Source of the DNA: Pseudomonadota bacterium
GTDB lineage: Bacteria > Desulfobacterota > Desulfobulbia > Desulfobulbales > JAGXFP01
NCBI GenBank assembly: GCA_018823285.1
Contig: JAHJIQ010000040.1
Location: 1-35,940, forward strand
Direction: 5' to 3'
DNA length: 35,940 nt
In this document: piece by piece, positions 25,336-33,695 of the stretch
How the letters are laid out: each line of letters opens with the position of its first letter
How positions within the stretch are numbered: position 1 is the stretch's first letter
The notes under the pieces: model-generated
The model's input: the letters and a program-made list of their open reading frames with translations, nothing else
The model's database searches: none
Told to the model about the DNA's origin: nothing
Program-made: the position numbers and the translations under genes

Positions 25336-26130
25336 ATGAGTCGAAAATTTGTTGTTGTCTTTTGCGTGTCGATGATCGCCTTTTTTGTTTTCATTGGCTT
25401 TCCTCTACCGGGACAGGCTGAGGATGATTTCAACCAGCAAACTCTTGTCGCAGATGAATCGGTTGTGCAGATTCATGAGCAGGCAGAGCTGGGGGACCCC
25501 GAAGCCCAGAATTATCTCGGCATGGTAGCGCTTTATGGCTTTGCCGGTGAACCGGACTACCAGGCTGCCCTGGAATGGTTTACCAGGGCGGCAGATCAGG
25601 GTTTCGAAGAATCGATCGTCCAGATCGGGGTGATCTATGAAAATGGGTTCGGGGTCGAGGCTGACCTTTTAAAGGCTGCGGAGTATTACCAGCAAGCCGT
25701 CGATCTCAACTGGCCGATCGCTTTTTTTCGTCTGGGGCTGCTTAATCTGCGCGGAGTTCCGGAAGGGACAACAGTCGGTGAAGGCCTGGCAATGCTGCAA
25801 AAGTCCTGTGAGACCGGCTATCAGACCGGTTGCGGGATGAGGCTCTACTATGATCTTAAATTTGAAGAGGCCCTTGAAATCTTTGAGGGGGAATGCCAGA
25901 TCGGGGATGATATCGCTTGCGTCATGGCAAATGATGTGGACTCCCGGTTGGCCAAGATGCAAACGGAACAATCGAAATCGCCGGTTGAGGAGCCTGCTCA
26001 GGAAGACAACACCAACTACCTCCTGATTGCCTTGGCCTTGTTGCTCGGAGCGGGGGGTGTTTGGTTTTTCTTCTGGAAATCATCGGCTGGTCGTGACCAG
26101 GGAAATATCGAGCCGCCTGCAGAACAATAG
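25336..26130 (+). CDS. Secreted/membrane-anchored Sel1-repeat (TPR-like) protein
   Basis: 264 residues. Start: ATG after GGGGAA. Residues 1-28 are a signal peptide, ending PLPGQA before Glu29. Sel1-like repeats occupy about 45-140: EQAELGDPEAQNYLGMVALY, then ALEWFTRAADQGFEESIVQI, GVIYENGFGV and AAEYYQQAVD. A Cys-containing helical part (158-195) follows; residues 228-248 (YLLIALALLLGAGG and on) are a C-terminal TM helix, with a short polar tail. Sel1 proteins act as protein-protein scaffolds in the envelope. Monocistronic. The DNA of its last 40 codons and its downstream flank recurs in decayed form at 30862-31111. Confidence 0.82.
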   Translation: MSRKFVVVFCVSMIAFFVFIGFPLPGQAEDDFNQQTLVADESVVQIHEQAELGDPEAQNYLGMVALYGFAGEPDYQAALEWFTRAADQGFEESIVQIGVIYENGFGVEADLLKAAEYYQQAVDLNWPIAFFRLGLLNLRGVPEGTTVGEGLAMLQKSCETGYQTGCGMRLYYDLKFEEALEIFEGECQIGDDIACVMANDVDSRLAKMQTEQSKSPVEEPAQEDNTNYLLIALALLLGAGGVWFFFWKSSAGRDQGNIEPPAEQ

Positions 26131-26250
26131 GATGCGTTATTCCGGGGATCTTGATGAGGAATGAGGGCTGGCGGAGGACTGATGGCGATTTTGGATTGAC
26201 TCGCCCTTAATCAGGCAGTTGATGTCGATCTGTTAATTCGTTGATTCGGA
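26131..26250 (+). repeat. Dispersed intergenic repeat family 2, copy 2
   Basis: Directly follows the Sel1 stop. Blocks shared with copies at 20961 and 31017: GGAGGACTGAT (26173-26183), GATTTTGGATTGACTCGCCC, TTAATCAGGCAGTTGATGT and GTTGATTCGG. The whole downstream flank, not only this repeat, aligns with 30989-31111. Non-coding. Confidence 0.7.
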
Positions 26251-26329
26251 ATTGGGGAGTTTCGGGGCAGGAGAGGATCATTGCCCCGAATTATGGCAAA
26301 GGCGAAAAAAGGTTATCATATCCCCGATC

Positions 26330-27046
26330 ATGAAATTAACTGTAATAATTCCCGTGTATAATGAGCGTCAAACATTTGCCGAGATTATGCAACGTGTTGT
26401 GCGGGTGCCACTATTCAAGGAAATCATTGTCGTTGATGACGGCTCTAACGATGGTACGCGGGAATTATTATCTCAATATGTAAATCAGCCAAATATCAAA
26501 GTCATCTTCCATAAATCAAATCTTGGCAAAGGTCATGCCATTCGCACTGGTTTGGCTGAAGCGTCAGGCGAGATTGTTGTTATCCAGGACGCTGATCTGG
26601 AATATGATCCAGAAGATTTTGTCGAAATGATTAAGCCGATAAGAAACGGACAAACTGCTGTTGTTTACGGTTCTCGGCGGTTAAAAAAGGAAAATAAAAG
26701 TTACTCAGGATGGATCTATTACATCGGTGGCCTGACGGTTACCTATCTTGCCTGTTTTTTGTATAGAATATCGATAACTGACGAAGCAACCTGCTATAAG
26801 ATGATGGATACCGCTTTGCTTCGCTCTCTTAATCTGACCTGCGAACGTTTCGAATTTTGTCCCGAGGTTACAGCCAAACTCGCATTGCTCGATATACCAA
26901 TCCTGGAAGTTCCTATCTCCTATTACCCCCGGAACAAGAGCGAGGGTAAGAAGATTGGCTGGAGAGATGCAGTTGAGGCCATATGGACCTTGCTAAAACT
27001 CAAACTGAGTCCTGTAAAGATAAAAACGACGCGGGGCGAATGTTAA
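26330..27046 (+). CDS. GT2, dolichyl/polyprenyl-phosphate sugar synthase-like
   Basis: 238 residues from ATG 26330, chosen because the GT2 fold starts at this Met (MKLTVIIPVYNE); the open frame reaches further upstream but that part is unlike the family. No good ribosome site precedes this ATG, so the start is only family-based. EIIVVDDGSNDGT (31-43), NLGKGHAIRTG (64-74) and VIQDADLEYDP (84-94; Asp87, Asp89) are classic DPM-like blocks, followed by YGSRR. CYKMMDTALL and ISYYPRNKSEGKKIGW are typical of this subgroup of bacterial DPM-like enzymes. Should make a polyprenyl-phosphate sugar for GT-C enzymes. 49 bases upstream of the third radical SAM gene, so probably cotranscribed. AT-richer than its neighbours to the left. 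Confidence 0.88.
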   Translation: MKLTVIIPVYNERQTFAEIMQRVVRVPLFKEIIVVDDGSNDGTRELLSQYVNQPNIKVIFHKSNLGKGHAIRTGLAEASGEIVVIQDADLEYDPEDFVEMIKPIRNGQTAVVYGSRRLKKENKSYSGWIYYIGGLTVTYLACFLYRISITDEATCYKMMDTALLRSLNLTCERFEFCPEVTAKLALLDIPILEVPISYYPRNKSEGKKIGWRDAVEAIWTLLKLKLSPVKIKTTRGEC

Positions 27047-27095
27047 ATACCGAATGCAATTCGCAGATCGGCATAATCTTTAAGCGGCTAACTCA

Positions 27096-28550
27096 TTGAA
27101 GATAGTTCTTGTTAACCCTCCACTGCACCGAATGGTTTTGGCGAATGCTCCGACCTTTGTCGAGGATGAGCGGGGCATTTACCCTCCCATAGGGCTTCTC
27201 TCTATCGCCGCTTATTTACGCGAGCGAGGGCCTTCGGGTATAGAAGTTCTTGTACTCGACACTGTTCTGGAAAATTACACAGACGAGCAAATTGAGGCAT
27301 GGTTGCGGCGAGAAGCACCTGACGTGGTCGGTGTGCAGACCTTGACTTTCACCCTTCTCGACGCACTTGCTGTTGTGAAACTCGTTAAAAAAACACTGCC
27401 CACCGCCATCACCGTCCTCGGCGGGCGCCATTGCGATATCTACCCTGTTGAGACTCTCTCCCAGCCGGGTGTCGACTTCGTTGTCATGGGTGAAGGCGAA
27501 GAAACTATGACTCGGCTCATAGAGCATTTGAGGGAGCCAGATATACTGGAAAGTGTGTCAGGGCTTGTTTTTAAGAGAGGAGACCGTGTGGTGCGGAATC
27601 CCTCTCAGATGCTCTCGAATCTTGATGATCTGCCATTTCCGGCACGGGAACTCACCGCTTGGAAAGACTATCGATACCTGCTTGCCAAAAAATCTATTTT
27701 CACCACATTGATCACGAGCCGTGGCTGTCCTTACAGTTGTGTTTTCTGCGATGAAGGGCACCAACGATTCCGATCGGTCTCTGCTTCAAAAGTAGTAGAA
27801 GAAATACAGGACTGCAAACTACGACTCGGTATTGATCATTTTTTCATATTCGATTCCACCTTTACTATCGATCGCCAGCGTGTTCTCGATATTTGTCGGC
27901 TGTTGGTTGAACGGAAGGTGGATATCACCTTTGACGTGCGGAGTCGAGTCAATCTTGTCGACCAAGAAATGCTCCGTGCTCTGAGAAGAGCTGGATGTGT
28001 TCGCATTCAGTATGGAGTAGAATCCGGTAACGATAAGGTCCTTGAGGCAATAAGCAAAAGAATCACCGTTGATTTGGTACGCGATGTTGTCAAGGAGACA
28101 CGTGCACATGGTTTTGAAATACTCTGTGATTTTATGATTGGGTTACCCGGCGAGACGCAACAGGAGGTTGAGGATACGATACGCCTTTCTCTCGAACTTC
28201 CAATAGATTATGCGCAATTTGCCATTACCGTCCCTTATCCAAACACAAAACTTTATGAACTTGGAATAGCAAGAGGATTGTTTGACGACTATTGGGAAGA
28301 GTTCAGTCGCAACCCTTCCTCTGATTTTCAGCCTAAATTCTGGGATGAACGTTTATCAGGGGAGCAGCTTATAGCCATGATGATGAACGCTTATGAGCGG
28401 TTTTATTTTCGTCCAAGGTTCCTCATACGGCAACTGTACAACATAAAAAGTACTTCCGAACTATACCGAAAGGCAAAAGCTGGAATGAACTTAATGGTTA
28501 GATCTATAACTCGTCGATTGGGCAACGGCCAGAATTCTCTATCTGATTGA
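27096..28550 (+). CDS. B12-binding-domain radical SAM protein (third of three)
   Basis: 484 residues, starting from a TTG (MKIVLVNPPLHRM); no in-frame ATG suits the domain boundary. The cobalamin-type domain has YPPIGLLSIAAYLRE, DVVGVQTLT, VLGGRHCDIYP (107-117) and VMGEGEETM (130-138). Signature GCPYSCVFC (Cys211, Cys215, Cys218), then IFDSTFTID, YGVESGNDKVLEAI and GLPGETQQEVEDT. The C-terminus has AYERFYFRPRFLIRQLY, the motif shared with the other two. No DxHxxG motif. Follows a DPM-like GT2 gene and converges with a membrane-protein gene 17 bases on. Likely a radical methyltransferase or cyclase for a lipid or glycan; not more can be said. Confidence 0.9.
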   Translation: MKIVLVNPPLHRMVLANAPTFVEDERGIYPPIGLLSIAAYLRERGPSGIEVLVLDTVLENYTDEQIEAWLRREAPDVVGVQTLTFTLLDALAVVKLVKKTLPTAITVLGGRHCDIYPVETLSQPGVDFVVMGEGEETMTRLIEHLREPDILESVSGLVFKRGDRVVRNPSQMLSNLDDLPFPARELTAWKDYRYLLAKKSIFTTLITSRGCPYSCVFCDEGHQRFRSVSASKVVEEIQDCKLRLGIDHFFIFDSTFTIDRQRVLDICRLLVERKVDITFDVRSRVNLVDQEMLRALRRAGCVRIQYGVESGNDKVLEAISKRITVDLVRDVVKETRAHGFEILCDFMIGLPGETQQEVEDTIRLSLELPIDYAQFAITVPYPNTKLYELGIARGLFDDYWEEFSRNPSSDFQPKFWDERLSGEQLIAMMMNAYERFYFRPRFLIRQLYNIKSTSELYRKAKAGMNLMVRSITRRLGNGQNSLSD

Positions 28551-28567
28551 TGGTGATAACAAATCAA

Positions 28568-30487
28568 CTATTTCGTCTTCTTTAGTGATAAGAGGTAAAC
28601 GGGAAAATCGGTGTATAGACTTCCCCGGAGATCAAACCATTTGATAGTAATTAATTCGATGTCAGAATTTTTAAAAATGGAACGTCGCCTTGAGCTGTCT
28701 CTACAATATGTTATGGCTTTTTCTTTAGCGGTGAGGCCGATTGTTTTCTCGGAAACCCGTTGCATTTTTTCTATTCCGGCTCTTACCTCGATTTCTTTAT
28801 CAGAATATTCTCCGCTGTCTGAATCGGATGAGTTCCCAACGGATAAAATGTTGAGTTCAATACATTGAGGGTTTTTGAAAAAATGTATGCTTGCACAAGA
28901 AACCTTGCAGCTTTCTGAAGTATCCCAGCCATGATTGTTGTATGGAATTTTGTAACTGTTCTCTGCTTCTCCGCATCGATATTCAGCAGGGAGTGGAGGG
29001 CCGTCGGTTTTTTTGCTAAGGGCCATTCGTCTTTCAGCAAGGGCCCTGGTCGTTACTGTGGGATCTCTGGGGATAGAAAAGATCTGGGAAAATAACAAGC
29101 TTAAAATAGCCAATGAAAAGAGCGCTCCCGCAATAAGCAGCCTCGGGAATAGAGAGGGGGTTCTGGCTAACAAATAAAAGTAGAGAGAGGCAATGGCGAT
29201 GATGATCGCTGGAGCGAAATCGACCATATAACGGGAGCTGTAGACAGGCCACTTGCTATAAAAATAAAACAACGGAACGAAGCTGAATAAAGACCAGATT
29301 ATTCCTAGAGGTACGACCAGCGGTATATGAACTGATGCCTCGTCATTTCCTCTCCGTTTTCGACGCCAATAGCGGATGACGAGAAATAATAATATTACCC
29401 ATGAGAACAATATCAGTAACAACTCAACCGGATAAAAGGGGGTTGTGTTTACCTCCATCGAGCGTTGAGTATCCCACCCCAAAGGGAGAAGGCCAGTATT
29501 GTAATAATCAGAGGGGTTGAGGAAAAACATGTTCAATATCATGCCAAAAGACGCCTTCCAGAACGGTATCCAGTTCATTGGATTGTCAAACTTGACAATG
29601 TAATGGAGCAACGGGTTAAGGGTAAGTCCCAATTTATGCCCAAACTCGAATGGACTACCGAAACGCACGTAATTCATTCCGAAGAAGAACCCTACTCCAG
29701 CCAGATAAAGGATCAATCCCGTAAATGAGAATTTGATCTTGCTTTTTTGGGAAAAATAAAACGCAATGGCAAAAGTTATCCCTCCATAGGCACCAATGGT
29801 AGGTCTGATATTGATGGCAAAGCCACTGATAAAACAGAGGAGCAAATAGAGAGTTGCAGTCCTTCGTTGGAGAAAGAGATTTAAAAAAGCGAACAACAGC
29901 AGAGACCAAAGGAAAGCGTACGCTATCACTTCCTCGTATTGCTCAAATTTGTCCTGTATCATATTGATCAGGCCATGATTGAGAAATGCGTAGATGAGGA
30001 GCGGCAGAATCAGGACTTGGTTTGACAATTGAGAATGACTGGTCGCAACTGGATTTTCATTATTAAGCGCATACCAGAAAAATGATAAAACAAAAATATA
30101 TAACGCCAGGAAAATGAGTCGGTCCGGGAAACCGAAATTATTGACGAGTTTTCCTGCAAATTGGAATGGTAATTGGAGGATTGGAACTCCTAATCCCCAC
30201 ACTTGTTGCATACCGTTTCCCCAAGCCCAGTCATGTTCATGACCATAGGGGACAGACTTGATCGCCAAATGCCCATCCAATATTGCTTCTGTCTGCATGC
30301 GCAATACCTGGTCAGAGGAATACCATGTGCCGACTTTCGGGATGAGATCGGTAAGAATCAACATGATCAAAACTAAACAAACGACACAGTAAGCCTGCAT
30401 AAAAACAGGGTTCTTGGCAAGAGCCCTTGTCTTTGCTGCAAGTGATTCAGAGGCCGACAACTTTGCTTGATTCCCGTTAATTTTCAA
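28568..30487 (-). CDS. Multi-pass membrane protein of unknown function, GT-C-like architecture
   Basis: 639 residues read from a TTG with AGGGAAG upstream; a later ATG (residue 30) also precedes TM1. TM1 is near residues 31-48, then a loop WYSSDQVLRMQTEAIL (55-70) and GHEHDWAWGNGMQQVWGLG (82-100), then about ten hydrophobic segments and a soluble C-terminal part of some 170 residues. The order (TM, acidic loop, many TMs, soluble tail) is as in GT-C glycosyltransferases, but no diagnostic motif is clear; it is the weakest of the six membrane-protein calls. AT-rich. Monocistronic between two other groups. Confidence 0.6.
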   Translation of the reverse strand: MKINGNQAKLSASESLAAKTRALAKNPVFMQAYCVVCLVLIMLILTDLIPKVGTWYSSDQVLRMQTEAILDGHLAIKSVPYGHEHDWAWGNGMQQVWGLGVPILQLPFQFAGKLVNNFGFPDRLIFLALYIFVLSFFWYALNNENPVATSHSQLSNQVLILPLLIYAFLNHGLINMIQDKFEQYEEVIAYAFLWSLLLFAFLNLFLQRRTATLYLLLCFISGFAINIRPTIGAYGGITFAIAFYFSQKSKIKFSFTGLILYLAGVGFFFGMNYVRFGSPFEFGHKLGLTLNPLLHYIVKFDNPMNWIPFWKASFGMILNMFFLNPSDYYNTGLLPLGWDTQRSMEVNTTPFYPVELLLILFSWVILLFLVIRYWRRKRRGNDEASVHIPLVVPLGIIWSLFSFVPLFYFYSKWPVYSSRYMVDFAPAIIIAIASLYFYLLARTPSLFPRLLIAGALFSLAILSLLFSQIFSIPRDPTVTTRALAERRMALSKKTDGPPLPAEYRCGEAENSYKIPYNNHGWDTSESCKVSCASIHFFKNPQCIELNILSVGNSSDSDSGEYSDKEIEVRAGIEKMQRVSEKTIGLTAKEKAITYCRDSSRRRSIFKNSDIELITIKWFDLRGSLYTDFPVYLLSLKKTK

Positions 30488-30861
30488 CTCAGCTTCCCTA
30501 AATGATATACATGGAAAAAATTGCCTTTTATATAAACACAGAATGATGTTGACCGTTACATCTTTTAGGAAAGGCTCAGCAAAATTCTGCTCGACACTAC
30601 CACTTCCTGTTTTGGCTGGGCGCTCTCATCCCCATCCCCTTTTGCTGTGAACTGTTTCAACTCCCATCGTCATGGAAATGAGGTGTCTTCTTACTGGTTA
30701 CGTAGACACATTCCTATCAAATGGCTTTCTCTCTCCTTATCACTGTTAAGGCAATATTTTCAGGAAAGCCGATGCCGATTCCTTTTCATAGGAGCGTTAG
30801 AAGTTTGGTACATGCCCGCGATTCGGGATGTAGAACACGCACATTTGGGTGTGCTGTTCAC
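30488..30861. other. Left part of an 803-base gap: no gene recognised
   Basis: Open frames here have no likeness I can name and no good ribosome site. CAATATTTTCAGGAA (near 30755) is also found near 15946, which may be chance or another trace of repeat sequence. Confidence 0.4.
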
Positions 30862-31111
30862 TCAGGAAGACAACGCCTACTACCTCCTGAATGTTTTAGT
30901 CTTGTTGTTCGGAACGGGAGGGGAAGGACTTCTGGAAAATATCGGGGGGGCTCGAACTGGGAATTATCGAGCCGCCCGAATAATAATAGGCTGCGTTGTC
31001 CTTGGTGTCTGGAGGAGGAAAGAGGGTAGAAGGTGGACTGCTTGAAGTATTGTGTTGACACGCCCTTTATCAAGCCGTTAATGTAGCTCCGTTATTCAGT
31101 TATTGAGCGGT
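30862..31111 (+). pseudogene. Decayed duplicate of the Sel1-gene 3' end plus repeat family 2, copy 3
   Basis: DNA aligns over about 250 bases with 25998-26250. Both start CTCAGGAAGACAAC, share CTACCTCCTGA, TTGTTG-TCGGA and AATTATCGAGCCGCC-like blocks, and continue past the stop into the same downstream flank. Translated, QEDNAYYLLNVLVLLFGTGG matches QEDNTNYLLIALALLLGAGG of the intact protein, then the frame breaks. No upstream part of the gene remains. The stretch 31112-31290 before the next gene holds nothing I can name. Confidence 0.75.
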
Positions 31112-31290
31112 TCCGAAGCGGCGGGAGGCCCTTCCTCCAGAATTATCGGCCTTGGGGAAAAAGCGATTTCCTTATACCCATCACCTTGTCACCTTCTCAA
31201 TGCTGGTCGGGTGTGGACGCATAAAGCTCATCACGATTTCTTATCAGCTTTTGGACACACCCATCACCTCAGTGCTTCCATGGAAAGACA

Positions 31291-33213
31291 ATGACCTTTC
31301 TAAACATCGTAGAAATGCTGATCGGTAATCTGTTCGTAACTCTGGCGGCTTGGAGTCTCCTCCGCTTGTTCCGTTCTGGAATTGCATTTCTTGACACTCC
31401 GATTTTTATCTTTCTATGGATCTATTCCGCCACGTTTCTGACCTTTGTTCTGGGTCTGACCGGTTTGCTCACCCCACACAGGAGCGGGCTGGTCTGCCTG
31501 GTCGGATTAATATTGATCCTTTATTTCGAACGATCCCGCCTCTCCTCCCTGCCGCAGATCGTCGAAAAGCTCCGCGAGGCAATCCGGAGTTACCGTTTCC
31601 GCCAGGCAGACGCTTTGTTGATTTTCCTTATCGGTATCGAACTGGCAAGGATCGGGTTTCAGATCGTCATTATCCCGCCATTTATCTGGGACACCTTGAC
31701 CTACCATCTTCCCAACATCGCCGAATGGGTCCAACACGGCAGGATATTTACAATCAATGCCGCGATTGCCAGGACAAACTGGCCGATGACCTTCGAGGTC
31801 TTCGAGACCTGGTTTGCGCTCTTTCCCCATCACGATGCCTTAATCCAGCTGGGCGGAGTCTGGAGTATGGCACTGGTCTTTTCAAGCGTTTATGCCCTGG
31901 GCCGAAGTCTGGGCTATTCCCCCCGCCTCTCCCTTTTCGGTGCCGTGATCTTTGCCTATACCCCGGCAGTTTCTTTCCAGATCACCTCCTGCGAAAACGA
32001 TCTCATGGTTGGGGCGCTGTACCTGTTCTGCCTCGCTTTGATCGTATATTTTCACAGGCAGGCTCCCAATATCGAAAAACGAGGGAATCATCTTTTCCTT
32101 CTGGCGATGGCGGCCTTATTCGGTGTCGGCACCAAACCTGTAATGTCCTTCATCTTGCCCGGCCTCATTTTTTACTACTTCATTTCCGGTCGGGACGGGA
32201 ATGTCTCCGGCGTAAGGGGCCCGTCATGGAGGGATATTGTCACAAGACGTCCGGCCACAACCTCCTTCGTTTTATTGAGCGGCGTCTTAATGGGGTCATA
32301 TTGGTACCTGAGAAATTGGGTCGTCTTCGCAAATCCCTTTCATCCGGTCGATGTCAGCCTGTTCGGTCACCTGATTTTCGGAACCGGACATTCCATGGAA
32401 TTTTATGGCTACACCCAACAGGGGCATTTTAGTCTTGCGGGACTCTGGGGAAACCTCTCCAATCTCTTCCTGGATATGATCTTTGATCAGCGAATTATGT
32501 CCGCCGAGTCAGAGGGGGTAACCAATTGGGGCTGGTTCAGCTTTGTCTGCGGTGTGCCGGCCCTCGTTTTCACATTGAGTCGGCGCCGTGGGATGGGAAT
32601 GCTGTCCGCGTGTTTTATTATCTCTCTTCTCACTCTCTTCTCCTTTGTCTTACCCGATGAATGGTGTATGCGTTTTACCTTATGGTTTCCTGCCCTGTTC
32701 GCCCTGGCGTTTGTTGACCTGTTCCTTTCTTTAGCCAAGTCCTGCTGGCGAATTCCCACGGCCATCATGGCCGGGTTTTGCCTGCTGTTGAACTTCTGTG
32801 TGGTGCTCAACGCAGGGATGTTCACAGTTGGTGACTTTCGCAGTCTTCTCCAGACACCATGGTTTGAGCGATCAGTGACGGCATTCGATTCTGAAGGACA
32901 CTTCAGGAACATCTTGCAGGATGGGACATTAACCCGCACCCTGGGTCGGCTCCCAAAAACGGAACCTTTTGCCTACTGGGTATCGGACAATACTTTTATC
33001 TATCCATTGTACGGGCCGGATTTTTCACGAAAGCCGGTGTATGTCCAGTTGGAACCGCCTGAATGGACTTATTTCATTAAAGAAATGGAAAATAAAAATC
33101 TGGGAAGTCTGTTTACCTGGAATTTGGATCAAAACAGGATGAACGTCGTAAAATGGGTGGTACGGACAGGTAAATTGGAAGAGGTGAACGACCACCTTTT
33201 CCTGCTTCGCTGA
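31291..33213 (+). CDS. GT-C-like multi-pass membrane glycosyltransferase candidate
   Basis: 640 residues. TM helices begin at residue 8. After three or four helices and a charged cytoplasmic loop (80-105), the segment IIPPFIWDTLTYHLPN (127-142), then AEWVQHGRI and NAAIARTNWPMTFEV, resembles the first periplasmic loop of GT39-like proteins, with Asp134 as the candidate catalytic acid. FAYTPAVSFQITSCENDLMV matches the second conserved loop. The C-terminal ~120 residues are soluble. Short ribosome site GGAAAG close to the ATG. It is followed 12 bases later by a 53-residue membrane peptide gene, a likely partner. Donor is presumably a polyprenyl-phosphate sugar. Confidence 0.78.
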   Translation: MTFLNIVEMLIGNLFVTLAAWSLLRLFRSGIAFLDTPIFIFLWIYSATFLTFVLGLTGLLTPHRSGLVCLVGLILILYFERSRLSSLPQIVEKLREAIRSYRFRQADALLIFLIGIELARIGFQIVIIPPFIWDTLTYHLPNIAEWVQHGRIFTINAAIARTNWPMTFEVFETWFALFPHHDALIQLGGVWSMALVFSSVYALGRSLGYSPRLSLFGAVIFAYTPAVSFQITSCENDLMVGALYLFCLALIVYFHRQAPNIEKRGNHLFLLAMAALFGVGTKPVMSFILPGLIFYYFISGRDGNVSGVRGPSWRDIVTRRPATTSFVLLSGVLMGSYWYLRNWVVFANPFHPVDVSLFGHLIFGTGHSMEFYGYTQQGHFSLAGLWGNLSNLFLDMIFDQRIMSAESEGVTNWGWFSFVCGVPALVFTLSRRRGMGMLSACFIISLLTLFSFVLPDEWCMRFTLWFPALFALAFVDLFLSLAKSCWRIPTAIMAGFCLLLNFCVVLNAGMFTVGDFRSLLQTPWFERSVTAFDSEGHFRNILQDGTLTRTLGRLPKTEPFAYWVSDNTFIYPLYGPDFSRKPVYVQLEPPEWTYFIKEMENKNLGSLFTWNLDQNRMNVVKWVVRTGKLEEVNDHLFLLR

Positions 33214-33225
33214 AAAGGGACTGCA

Positions 33226-33387
33226 ATGAATAAGACGAAAGAATTCACGCCGGCTCCTCCTTCCGAGAAAAGGATCAAGATAATCGGGCTCCTCTATTTT
33301 GTGACAACCATCATCTTATGGCTGGTGTACGCCGATGGGCAACTGGCACTCACACTCAGATTCCTCAAGGAAGTCCTGGGTACATAG
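33226..33387 (+). CDS. Small single-pass membrane protein (53 residues)
   Basis: ATG 33226 follows AAGGGA (33215-33220) at a good distance, and the frame runs 53 codons to TAG. The peptide has a polar N-terminus (MNKTKEFTPAPPSEKR), a hydrophobic helix (IIGLLYFVTTIILWLVYA, about 20-37) and a short amphipathic tail (LALTLRFLKEVLG). It begins 12 bases after the stop of the GT-C-like gene, so both should be on one transcript. I do not recognise a family. It may be an accessory subunit of that membrane enzyme; this is inference from position only. Ribosome site, composition and helix make it more likely real than chance. Confidence 0.65.
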   Translation: MNKTKEFTPAPPSEKRIKIIGLLYFVTTIILWLVYADGQLALTLRFLKEVLGT

Positions 33388-33437
33388 CGTTCAATTGAAG
33401 ATCCGGGTCCTTGATTCTCACGGCTTCAGCCGCACAC

Positions 33438-33597
33438 CAGCCAATCGTTCCGTCAACAGGCCGCCATCGAGTTTGCCGGCAGCTTTTCCATCACGCGCAA
33501 GAATCTCTTCCCGCTGATTGCCGGGGGTTTTCGGGACAAAGTGAGGGGGGATGGTTGGGCGTACAGGGGGCGGTATTATTTCCGGGAGCTGTGAATG
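33438..33597 (+). pseudogene. Decayed YfhO-gene fragment
   Basis: Aligns as DNA with 19284-19440 inside the second YfhO gene: CAGCCAATCGTTCCG, GAGTTTGCCGGCAGCTTTTC, GATTGCC and TTTTCGGGAC, GGGGGCGG and TATTATTTC-type blocks. The first part reads SQSFRQQAAIEFAGSFS in frame (intact: SQSFRQQANIEFAGSFS), then the frame shifts and ends at TGA 33593-33595. The donor copy may have been this gene or a lost relative. It lies in the 308-base gap before the amidinotransferase gene. Confidence 0.85.
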
Positions 33598-33695
33598 TCC
33601 CTTTTTTTGCCTCGCAGGCCCGCTATCTGCTCGGCTCTCTCGAAAACGTTCTTCGCCAGCCTGTCTGGGGAAGGCCCAGTGACGGGTGCCACAGG

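Noticed and set aside
31416..32432. Plus-strand open frame of 338 codons in another frame within the GT-C-like gene
   Set aside because: Rich in Arg, Pro and Gly with no domain; the overlapping frame has membrane helices and family-like loops.
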